Assembly: GCA_030673205.1 (NCBI GenBank)
Contig: DAOVJP010000054.1
Span: 1-7,948 of the forward strand
Origin: Thermoplasmata archaeon
GTDB taxonomy: Archaea > Thermoplasmatota > Thermoplasmata > JAGHBH01
Length of the DNA stretch: 7,948 bases
Direction: 5' to 3'
Below, piece after piece: positions 1-5,925 of this stretch (positions within the stretch are counted from its first letter, which is position 1; each line of letters starts with the position of its first letter). The notes beneath the pieces were generated by a model. That model was given only the letters and a program-made list of their open reading frames with translations, was not told where the DNA came from and did no database searches. Position numbers and translations under genes: made by a program.

Positions 1-1280
1 AGTCCGTTCTCCATGATGATGTTGTCATCGAGGGTCAGAACGGCATCGCCGGTGGCTAACACGCCATATTCCCCATTCTCCCGTATCTCGTTCTTCTTCG
101 CATCCACCACCGCGGAGCCCATGGCCTCCAATCCCTTCCCGTTGTAGCGTAGGATGTTCCCGGTCATATTGGTGTATGAGCTCTGGGCCGGGCGCACGGC
201 TGCCAGTTCGTTGTATTCCATAACGTTCGATACGAGGCTGACCTGGGCTCGATAATCTATCTCCACCCCGAACCTCGAGTGGTTCGATATGAGGTTCCCT
301 TCGGCGGTCACAAAGGAGTCGTCAAGGCAGAAGATGCCGTTCCTCCTGTTGTTCTGGACGATGTTGTTCAACAATCTTGCTCGGGTATTGTTGCTGCAGA
401 CGATGCCATCGTTCTCATTCCCCTCTACCGTGTTCCCTTCGAGGGTGGAAACGGCCCGGTCGTCCAGATGAGCGCCATGTTTTCCATTGTCCCAGAAGAG
501 GTTTCCTTCGACCACGGAGATCGCGTCGTCCCTCGTGGCGAATCCGTTCCCGCCGTTGGAATATATGCGGTTCCCGATGACCTCCGAATAGCTCTCATCC
601 CCGCAATAGAAACCAGTGCCGCCGTTCCAATATATATCGTTGTCGTGGAAGAAGGCCCGGGAATTGCCCAGCATCTGTGTGCCGCCGTAGCTGCTGTTGT
701 GTATCTTTGTCCTTTCCACGTTGAGGGTGGAGTTCTCCCAGGCGATGATCCCATAGGTGTGGTTGTACACATCGCAATCCTCCACGGTGATATTGCCGAA
801 GTTCGAGCTGGCAATGGCGTTCCCATAGGGGACGGAGTCATGTACCTTCGTGGAATTTATGAGGACGCTGTTCCCGCAGAGCAGCAGCCCGTTGAAATGC
901 AGCCCCGATATGTCGCAGTCCCTTATCTCGCCGGTGCCGTTTATGTCGAACTCGTAGTATCCCTGGGGGCGATAGGGTCGGAATGTGGTGTTCTCGGCAT
1001 GGATATGCCCTCCCTCTTCCACCAGGATACCGTGCTGTCCTGGCACCATGCAGTCTATCTCTATGTTACAACTATAGAGGGAAAGGGAGCCGCCGTTGCG
1101 GACTATGATGCTCCCATGCACGATTATGTCCTCGCCACTGATGGTGGTCTCATCCTCAATGATCCAATCCCTAGCTGGGGGTGGGGGGGTCTGAGCCGAT
1201 GCAATGCTCTGGGGCAGAAGAAGAGCAAACACTAGCAACAACAGAATAAGGCCGCACCGTGCCCCTTTGAGTGAGAACAT
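1..1280 (-). CDS. Exported right-handed parallel beta-helix repeat protein, N-terminal part (runs off left edge)
   Basis: The frame is open from an ATG at 1280 to the window edge, giving 426 residues without a stop. Residues 1-29 form a classical signal peptide: Lys5 and Arg8, a leucine-rich core at 10-22, and an Ala-Ser-Ala site before Gln30. A proline stretch and the motif ARDWIIEDET follow. From about residue 45 the chain is built of roughly 22-residue units of the NosD/pectate-lyase type, recognisable as repeated 'N.I..N...GI' steps such as EGNENDGIVCSNN and VQNNRRNGIFCLDD. Many N-x-S/T sequons suggest a glycosylated surface protein. An AGGAGG Shine-Dalgarno lies 4 bases before the ATG, and a TATA-like box is further upstream. 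The protein is a paralogue of the next upstream gene, with the same signal-peptide length. The C-terminus is outside the window, so I cannot say whether it carries the same membrane domain. No catalytic residues are recognisable; binding or structural surface roles are as likely as an enzyme activity. Confidence 0.92.
   Translation of the reverse strand, partial: MFSLKGARCGLILLLLVFALLLPQSIASAQTPPPPARDWIIEDETTISGEDIIVHGSIIVRNGGSLSLYSCNIEIDCMVPGQHGILVEEGGHIHAENTTFRPYRPQGYYEFDINGTGEIRDCDISGLHFNGLLLCGNSVLINSTKVHDSVPYGNAIASSNFGNITVEDCDVYNHTYGIIAWENSTLNVERTKIHNSSYGGTQMLGNSRAFFHDNDIYWNGGTGFYCGDESYSEVIGNRIYSNGGNGFATRDDAISVVEGNLFWDNGKHGAHLDDRAVSTLEGNTVEGNENDGIVCSNNTRARLLNNIVQNNRRNGIFCLDDSFVTAEGNLISNHSRFGVEIDYRAQVSLVSNVMEYNELAAVRPAQSSYTNMTGNILRYNGKGLEAMGSAVVDAKKNEIRENGEYGVLATGDAVLTLDDNIIMENG
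1140..1193 (-). repeat. Coding block conserved with the paralogous beta-helix gene (copy 2)
   Basis: Partner of the block at 4399-4452. Both copies start at residue 30 of their proteins, right after the signal peptide, and include a run of C residues on the coding strand that encodes the proline stretch. Confidence 0.75.
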
Positions 1281-1284
1281 ATTT

Positions 1285-1290
1285 CCTCCT
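1285..1290 (-). promoter_or_regulatory. Shine-Dalgarno site of the truncated beta-helix gene
   Basis: AGGAGG on the minus strand, 4 bases before the ATG at 1280. The spacing is short, but the match is complete and it fixes the start together with the signal peptide that begins there. Confidence 0.75.
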
Positions 1291-1306
1291 ATGGTAATTG
1301 TTCGCA

Positions 1307-1320
1307 GGATATAAACAATT
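1307..1320 (-). promoter_or_regulatory. Candidate TATA box for the truncated beta-helix gene
   Basis: The minus strand reads AATTGTTTATATCC, with a TTTATATC core at 1315-1308. Centred about 31 bases before the ATG, it would place the transcript start only a few bases upstream of the Shine-Dalgarno. This suggests the gene can be transcribed independently of the large paralogue whose stop is 91 bases upstream. It is inferred from consensus and position only. Confidence 0.55.
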
Positions 1321-1371
1321 TATCACTAGAGGATGGGATAAGGGAGGTCCATTCTTAACTATTTAACACGA

Positions 1372-4300
1372 TCAGTTGTCCAGCACCACGATGACCGTGG
1401 CTTTCCTCTCCGGGGTGTGCATGCTCTTTGTTGCCACCCTCTCTGCATCTACCACTACTCCATTATGCGCCTTGGCGGCGGCGACCACAGCCAGCAGGAT
1501 GGCGCATACGATACCGGCGACCAAGAAGAGCGAGTATGGCATCCACTGTTGCTGCCAGGTGAAGAAAAGCATGGCGCTTGCCAGGAATGTTATGGTCCAA
1601 ACTCCTTTGTTCCATCGGTATACTCGTTTGCCTTCGAGAGGCCGTATGGGGAGGCTGTCTATGAGGAAGAGCATGAGAGCGGTGTAGGCGCCTATCTGAC
1701 CCAATATGTAGTGTCCGTTCTGTATGAGGATGATGAATATGGGTAGGAGGGCGGGTGCGGCGAGGAGTTTAGCCAGTGCGGATATCCCCGCTCCTCTCTT
1801 TTCGCTATCCTTCTCGACCCATGTCTTGCCGGGGCTGCCGAAGGGGGCGCGCAACAGGAAGGTGGTGACAAGGAGGGCCAGCAAGCCGGTGGGCCAGAGG
1901 CTGAAGCTCGCATTCACACGATGGCGTTTGGCCGCCATAGCTTCCATAGCTTCCATGGCCAGTATGACCAAGCCAGTCCCTATGAGCATGTTGATGAATA
2001 GTTGTGTGATCCTTTCGCCTCCTATGCCAAGATGCAAGTAGGTGAAGCAGCCGGCCAGCAAGAGGGCGGATGCCAGGAGCAAAAGCACCTGCAGACCTTT
2101 TCCCAGTCTTTTTTTGCGGCCCCGCTCGAACAACCGTTCCTCCGCATACTCTCCGGCAATCTCTTCCACGCCTCCGCCCCCGAGCACAAAGGCAGCTCCG
2201 ATCATGGACACTGCGCCTATGGCAACGGAGGCCACCGCTGTGCCCAGCCCTACAGCAGGATTGTCCACTATCACGAGCACCTCGTTCCTCTTGGACAGGT
2301 CCAGGGTGGAGTTCTTTGCCTCCACTATCAGCACATGCTCGCCGTTGGAGATGTTGGTAGTGTCCCACACGAAGGAAAAGGTCAGTTGGACCCCTGTCCC
2401 CACCAACAGCCCTTCGCCCAACAACCTCTCCTCTTTCTCTTCTTCAACATAGAAGAGCACATGGTCAACAAAACGGCCACAGGTTATTTCCAACACCACT
2501 TCTCCCCGTAAGAAAGTGCCGTTCTCCATGCTCACAAAGCTAACGATGAGATCCTCGATAGGGGTGGGTAGGAGGCCGGATGGGAATATCTCTTCCAGAA
2601 GCTCCTGAAGGCTCTCAAGTCGGTCCAGCTCTATCTCCACCAGGGAGTTCTTCGTGATAGCTTGGGACACATAGCCGCTCGTGTTCTCTTTGCCTGCCAG
2701 GAATGTGTGAGGTGTAAGGGAGACAACACCGCTGTGATCTTGCAGGGACACTATAAGGGCCACGCTCCCTATATCGCCTCCCGGGCCAGTAGTCCCAATG
2801 AAGGCCGTTTCGTTCAGCGCGTCCTTCACTATGATATCTGCATCCTCAACTGCCTCTCCGGCCAAGTCCAGTACGTAGATCGCCACCCACCAGCCCATGG
2901 CGAGTATCGAATCCGCATCTTCGAAGAGCACGTTCTCGGTGTCATAGGTGGTGTTTATGAACGTGGGGCTGGAGGCTCCCCCTATCCAGACATCCGCATC
3001 TCCAGAGCCGTTGATGGTGCAGTTGTACACCATGGGTTTGGACACATCTCGAATGTACAGGCCATAGGTGCCGGAGTTGGAGACGAAAGTGTTCTCTATT
3101 AAGGGGGTGGCTCCTCTCTCTGTGGCTATTCCCACCCCCCAGCTATCCACAACCTCGTTCCCGGTGATCCGTGTGTCGGATGGACTGTTCACCGTGATAC
3201 CATTCTTGTTATCGGAAGCTATGTTGTTCTTTAGTGTCGCCTTTCCGCTTGTTATCTTTATCCGGAACCCGGTTACCTTGTTCCTCTCGGCTCGGTTGTT
3301 CTCGATGTGGACCACGGTGTTGTCCAGGCAGGATACCCCGTACTCGTTCTCCACGAATGTGTTGTTGTACACCCAGCCGATGGCGTCCGTGGCAAAGGAG
3401 ACCCCTCTTTCGTTCTGATAGCTGGAGCAGTTTGTTATATGGGCCGTGCTCTGTGCGTCGACCCGGATCCCGCTCCTGATGTTGTTGAAAAATGTGCATC
3501 CGTCGAGGAGGGTGGTGCCGTGTTCAGAGGATGTCACCCCCTGATCCTTATTGTTCCTGGCTATAGTGTCCCGAACTTCGATATGGGCATCGTTGGTTAC
3601 CCTGATGCCGCTTTCGCATTCCCATAGTTCGCAGTCCCTTATGAATGCGATGGACCGATCCGTTATCTGGAGGCCTTGCCCCTCGGTCCCGTGGACCTTC
3701 GAATTGTTGATCCAGACAACGGTATCTTTCAGGGAATATACTCCGTAGTTGTAGCAGTCGGAGATCGTGCAGTTGTCTATGGAAGCCTGGGCATTGTCTG
3801 TTGGGTTCACACCATGGTTTACCCTCTCTATTCTATCGCGTAGGCAGGATACGCTGGCGGAGTCCTGCAGGTCCACCCCTTCCCACAACAGGTCATGGAT
3901 GTAGTTGTCCATCATCGTGGTGTCCGATCCATCCAGCATATAGACCCCGTACTCGTTCTCCATGATCTCGTTCCCCACCAGGGTGGGGCTGCTCTCCCCA
4001 TGCGTGGTCACCCCTCTATAGAGGTCGTGGATGGTGTTGTTCTCGATCAGAGGGCTGCCGCTGTGGACGGTTATTCCGTCCCCGAACATCCCGTTGTTGT
4101 GGATATCGCTGTTCTTAACCGTGCAGTTGCCAGAGTGGAGCCGGACCCCATAGTCTTCCAGCCAATATAGATCGCAACGATCCAGCAGCATTCTTCCATA
4201 GGACTGGAAAGTGCATCCTCTCATATCGGACGACCCCCTGATCACTGTGTCCCTGGCATGAAAAGTGCCATTCTCCTCGATCGTGAGGGTATATTGGCCG

Positions 4301-4539
4301 CCCCATCTGCAGTTGAAAATGAGGGTGCAGTTTATGAGGCTCAGATGGCCGCCTTCATTCACATAGAGACTTCCTCGGAGCTCTATCGTTTCGTTCTCGA
4401 TGACGGTCTCATCCTCGATGATCCAATCCCTAGCCTCTGGTGGGGGGGTCTGGGATACGACGTTCCCTGGAACGAGCACCAACGCCAGCAGCACAACTAC
4501 GATGAAGAAACAGGCCGCCCTGTGTGCTTGTCGTTGCAG
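1372..4539 (-). CDS. Beta-helix surface protein with C-terminal degenerate site-2 protease (M50-like) membrane domain
   Basis: About 1055 residues if started at the CTG at 4539; the first conventional start in this frame is a GTG at 4494, 15 codons later. I prefer CTG because it gives a proper signal peptide (basic QRQAHR, then a long hydrophobic core), lies 7 bases after a GGAGG, and puts the conserved Gln-Thr-Pro-Pro at residue 30 exactly as in the downstream paralogue. Numbering from CTG: signal peptide 1-29; NosD-like parallel beta-helix about 45-540; a regulatory-like beta-sandwich about 548-640; an Ig-like sandwich about 659-760 with WDTTNISNGEH; a first membrane helix about 763-787; a basic cytoplasmic linker (RGRKKR); then about six or seven further helices to 1022. 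The last section matches the archaeal M50 layout (FSLWPTG, SPG, DSLPIRPLEGKRVYRWNKGVW), but HExxH is MEAME (862-866) and the LDG aspartate is Glu969. A surface-exposed, membrane-anchored pseudo-protease is inferred. The ligand is unknown. Confidence 0.88.
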   Translation of the reverse strand: MQRQAHRAACFFIVVVLLALVLVPGNVVSQTPPPEARDWIIEDETVIENETIELRGSLYVNEGGHLSLINCTLIFNCRWGGQYTLTIEENGTFHARDTVIRGSSDMRGCTFQSYGRMLLDRCDLYWLEDYGVRLHSGNCTVKNSDIHNNGMFGDGITVHSGSPLIENNTIHDLYRGVTTHGESSPTLVGNEIMENEYGVYMLDGSDTTMMDNYIHDLLWEGVDLQDSASVSCLRDRIERVNHGVNPTDNAQASIDNCTISDCYNYGVYSLKDTVVWINNSKVHGTEGQGLQITDRSIAFIRDCELWECESGIRVTNDAHIEVRDTIARNNKDQGVTSSEHGTTLLDGCTFFNNIRSGIRVDAQSTAHITNCSSYQNERGVSFATDAIGWVYNNTFVENEYGVSCLDNTVVHIENNRAERNKVTGFRIKITSGKATLKNNIASDNKNGITVNSPSDTRITGNEVVDSWGVGIATERGATPLIENTFVSNSGTYGLYIRDVSKPMVYNCTINGSGDADVWIGGASSPTFINTTYDTENVLFEDADSILAMGWWVAIYVLDLAGEAVEDADIIVKDALNETAFIGTTGPGGDIGSVALIVSLQDHSGVVSLTPHTFLAGKENTSGYVSQAITKNSLVEIELDRLESLQELLEEIFPSGLLPTPIEDLIVSFVSMENGTFLRGEVVLEITCGRFVDHVLFYVEEEKEERLLGEGLLVGTGVQLTFSFVWDTTNISNGEHVLIVEAKNSTLDLSKRNEVLVIVDNPAVGLGTAVASVAIGAVSMIGAAFVLGGGGVEEIAGEYAEERLFERGRKKRLGKGLQVLLLLASALLLAGCFTYLHLGIGGERITQLFINMLIGTGLVILAMEAMEAMAAKRHRVNASFSLWPTGLLALLVTTFLLRAPFGSPGKTWVEKDSEKRGAGISALAKLLAAPALLPIFIILIQNGHYILGQIGAYTALMLFLIDSLPIRPLEGKRVYRWNKGVWTITFLASAMLFFTWQQQWMPYSLFLVAGIVCAILLAVVAAAKAHNGVVVDAERVATKSMHTPERKATVIVVLDN
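4399..4452 (-). repeat. Coding block conserved with the paralogous beta-helix gene (copy 1)
   Basis: Eighteen codons starting at Gln30 (QTPPP then ARDWIIEDET) match positions 1140-1193 of the neighbouring gene at 47 of 54 bases by direct alignment. This is much closer than the beta-helix repeats that follow. It points to tandem duplication followed by local conservation or gene conversion. Confidence 0.75.
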
Positions 4540-4545
4540 TTCGAT

Positions 4546-4551
4546 CCCTCC
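4546..4551 (-). promoter_or_regulatory. Shine-Dalgarno site that points to a CTG start
   Basis: GGAGGG on the minus strand lies between the TGA of the V4R-like gene (4566-4564) and the CTG at 4539. Measured from GGAGG, the spacer is 7 bases, which is ideal. No ATG, GTG or TTG lies in frame at a usable distance. The conventional alternative, GTG at 4494, is more than 50 bases away with no such site of its own. Confidence 0.65.
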
Positions 4552-4563
4552 GTTGCTATATTC

Positions 4564-5082
4564 TCATAGTTCGATGGCGTATTCGCAATATTCGTCGCCT
4601 TTCCGCCGACATTTCGTCTCCTTCACAATTCCTTTGGTCTTTGTCATCTCAAGACCGCCCTCGCAAACTCCTTTCCAGGCCGTACATGCCTCTTCTATGA
4701 AGTTCACCTCGTAGAATCTCAGGGTGATGTGTTTCTCATCGGGATATTCTATCTCTACACGCCCGAAGGTGTAGATCTCGCTGTAGTTCTTTGGGAAGCG
4801 CTTCACTATGGTCTTGACATTGGCGAATCGCACCATCCAAGCCACTATGCCGAGGTTCTGGATGACGAACTTTCCCCCTTCCTCCACATACTCGAGCCCC
4901 TTCTCCCGGGATATCCACCTCAATAGGTTCTCATGTATCTCGTTGTGGTAGTATTGGCCGTCCTTGAACATGTTATCCAGTCCAAGGTCGCTGAGGCATT
5001 GTTCCAGGCCTTCTTTTCCCCATTTCCGTTTGATGAACTTCAAGTATGCGTTCATCACGCTGCCACGGGTTCTTCGCTCCAT
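4564..5082 (-). CDS. Small V4R-like (4-vinyl reductase-like) domain protein, probable cytoplasmic ligand sensor
   Basis: 172 residues, no signal peptide or membrane segment. The C-terminus has the V4R-type cysteine signature: Cys158, then RRKGDEY, then Cys166 and EYAIEL, with Cys133 and Cys140 in the preceding helix (TAWKGVCEGGLE). The N-terminal part (NAYLKFIKRKWGKEGLEQCL) resembles the start of DUF2378 / heme-NO-binding-fold proteins, which share this architecture. V4R domains are known as small-molecule-binding modules, often fused to regulators; here the domain stands alone. The H-NOX proximal heme histidine pattern is not evident, so heme binding is not claimed. The start at ATG 5082 has only a weak ribosome site; an internal ATG at 5055 is possible. 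The stop is 24 bases before the CTG of the beta-helix/M50-like gene, implying co-transcription and perhaps translational coupling. The family call is from memory of motifs. Confidence 0.68.
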   Translation of the reverse strand: MERRTRGSVMNAYLKFIKRKWGKEGLEQCLSDLGLDNMFKDGQYYHNEIHENLLRWISREKGLEYVEEGGKFVIQNLGIVAWMVRFANVKTIVKRFPKNYSEIYTFGRVEIEYPDEKHITLRFYEVNFIEEACTAWKGVCEGGLEMTKTKGIVKETKCRRKGDEYCEYAIEL

Positions 5083-5133
5083 CCTCTATCGCCATCCCCC
5101 TATATGATCGGGAGGAAAAATAGTTTTCGGCAA

Positions 5134-5143
5134 GGATATATGG
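5134..5143 (-). promoter_or_regulatory. Weak candidate TATA box for the V4R-like gene
   Basis: CCATATATCC on the minus strand, about 56 bases before the ATG at 5082, would give a leader of roughly 30 bases. A second A/T-rich stretch (AAAACTATTTTT, about 5113-5124) is an alternative. Read-through from tbp is also possible. Neither choice is strong. Confidence 0.3.
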
Positions 5144-5187
5144 TAAAAACCGTACATCGATCCTTCATAGCGCAGTTTATTATGTGG

Positions 5188-5203
5188 ATAGGCTAGCGCC
5201 TAT
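5188..5203. repeat. Short perfect inverted repeat downstream of tbp
   Basis: ATAGGC-TAGC-GCCTAT can form a six-base-pair hairpin with a four-base loop. It lies 12 bases past the tbp stop and is flanked by a direct repeat TATGTGG (5181-5187 and 5201-5207, the latter overlapping the right arm). It could be a 3'-end stabiliser, a terminator-associated hairpin or a regulator site. No T-run follows it on the minus strand, so a simple intrinsic terminator is not supported. Confidence 0.45.
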
Positions 5204-5215
5204 GTGGGTCGGGGC

Positions 5216-5764
5216 CTACTGTAAGAGACCCGAGTCGCCGAGATCCTTCCGAAGCCTGTCCACGGCGATGCGGATGTCCTCGACCTTCTTGGCTCCGGTG
5301 CACACCACTTTTCCGCTGCTGAAGAGGAGCAGTACCACCTTGGGATCGTATACCCTGTACACCATGCCAGGAAATTGTTCCGGCTCGTATTCTACGTTCT
5401 CCAGTCCCAGGCTTATGGCTATGGCGTTGAGGTTGAGGTCGGATTTGAGATCGTACCCTGCGACCATGTTCTGCACGGTTATCTCCGGCTCTTCGTAGAC
5501 ATCCATGCCGCTCTTATCCAGCATGTCGCGGACCGTGGAGATGCAGGTCCGCACGTCCTCCAGGTTCTTGGCGCCGGTGCAGTTTGCCTTTCCGCTCCTG
5601 AAAATGAGCATGGCCGTCTTCGGCTTTTTCAATCGGTAGATGAGCCCAGGGAATTGTTCCGGCTCGTATTCGGCACCATCCAGTGCCAGGACGATCGCAT
5701 CCAGGTCCAACTGGTCCGCCAGTTTGGTTGAGGCTACGATGTTCTCGACGACTATATCTTCCAT
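5216..5764 (-). CDS. tbp: TATA-binding protein (TBP), archaeal basal transcription factor
   Basis: 182 residues, the normal length for archaeal TBP. TBP binds the promoter TATA box, bends it, and recruits TFB and RNA polymerase. The saddle is made of two direct repeats: residues 1-90 and 93-180. Each carries the hallmark EPEQFPG.(I/V)YR followed by an 'FRSGK/FSSGK' strand and CTGAK. The four DNA-kinking phenylalanines are visible as Phe38 and Phe55 in repeat 1, and Phe131 and Phe148 in repeat 2. There is no long acidic C-terminal tail. The ATG at 5764 follows GAGGT by 7 bases, and a TATA box about 43 bases upstream gives a short leader. It is divergent from endA. Downstream on the same strand, after 133 bases, is the V4R-like gene; no functional link is implied. 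The identification is secure. Confidence 0.98.
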   Translation of the reverse strand: MEDIVVENIVASTKLADQLDLDAIVLALDGAEYEPEQFPGLIYRLKKPKTAMLIFRSGKANCTGAKNLEDVRTCISTVRDMLDKSGMDVYEEPEITVQNMVAGYDLKSDLNLNAIAISLGLENVEYEPEQFPGMVYRVYDPKVVLLLFSSGKVVCTGAKKVEDIRIAVDRLRKDLGDSGLLQ

Positions 5765-5771
5765 GAAGCAT

Positions 5772-5776
5772 ACCTC
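5772..5776 (-). promoter_or_regulatory. Shine-Dalgarno site of tbp
   Basis: GAGGT on the minus strand, 7 bases before the ATG at 5764. It supports this start and shows that tbp uses a leadered mRNA, unlike the divergent endA. Confidence 0.6.
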
Positions 5777-5803
5777 GGATTGACGTGTCTAATGTAAATC
5801 GCA

Positions 5804-5811
5804 TAATAAAG
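5804..5811 (-). promoter_or_regulatory. TATA box of tbp
   Basis: CTTTATTA on the minus strand (TTTATTA core 5810-5804). About 25 bases further along is the expected transcript start near 5782, leaving a leader of roughly 18 bases that contains the GAGGT site. As TBP binds such boxes, autoregulation is conceivable but not shown. Confidence 0.6.
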
Positions 5812-5832
5812 CTATCGCAAGCATATGGGCGG

Positions 5833-5860
5833 TCTTTGTGCCTTTGTGTCTCGGTGTCTC
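5833..5860. repeat. Degenerate short-period CTTTGTG-type intergenic repeat
   Basis: On the plus strand units run CTTTGTG-C, CTTTGTG-TC, TCGGTG-TC. On the minus strand this reads as tandem ACAAAG/GACACC units. It lies between the divergent tbp and endA promoters. Motifs of this kind (CACAAAGACACAAAG and variants) recur between genes in many unrelated bacterial and archaeal genomes and give rise to spurious 'RHKGTKT'-type predicted peptides. That statement is from general knowledge, not a search. Confidence 0.5.
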
Positions 5861-5894
5861 TGCCCTCTGCACCCCGGTCCTCTCTGCTCCGAAC

Positions 5895-5904
5895 ATTTTA
5901 TACC
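5895..5904 (+). promoter_or_regulatory. TATA box of endA
   Basis: ATTTTATACC on the plus strand is centred about 27 bases before the ATG at 5926. That is the spacing at which transcription would start on or next to the initiation codon, so the mRNA is predicted to be leaderless. No Shine-Dalgarno precedes the ATG (the stretch is pyrimidine-rich), which agrees. Confidence 0.65.
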
Positions 5905-5925
5905 CTTCTCTCTTTTTCCAGGCCC

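Noticed and set aside
279..1235. A 318-codon open frame on the plus strand
   Set aside because: It lies wholly antisense to the beta-helix gene (1-1280, minus), whose translation shows a signal peptide and repeat units. The plus-strand product is a shadow of that codon pattern with no recognisable motifs.
1805..2511. Several overlapping open frames of 100-190 codons on both strands inside the large surface-protein gene
   Set aside because: All sit within the membrane and Ig-like part of one continuous coding frame, and their products look like out-of-frame translations rich in Pro, Ser, Arg and Cys.
1..4539. Repeated short units in the beta-helix genes as a CRISPR array or DNA-level tandem repeat
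   Set aside because: The periodicity is at protein level (about 22-residue helix turns) with poorly conserved DNA; there are no identical repeats with spacers.
5175..5187. TTTATTATG on the plus strand as a promoter, similar to the tbp TATA box
   Set aside because: No plausible plus-strand gene follows; downstream is the antisense of tbp.
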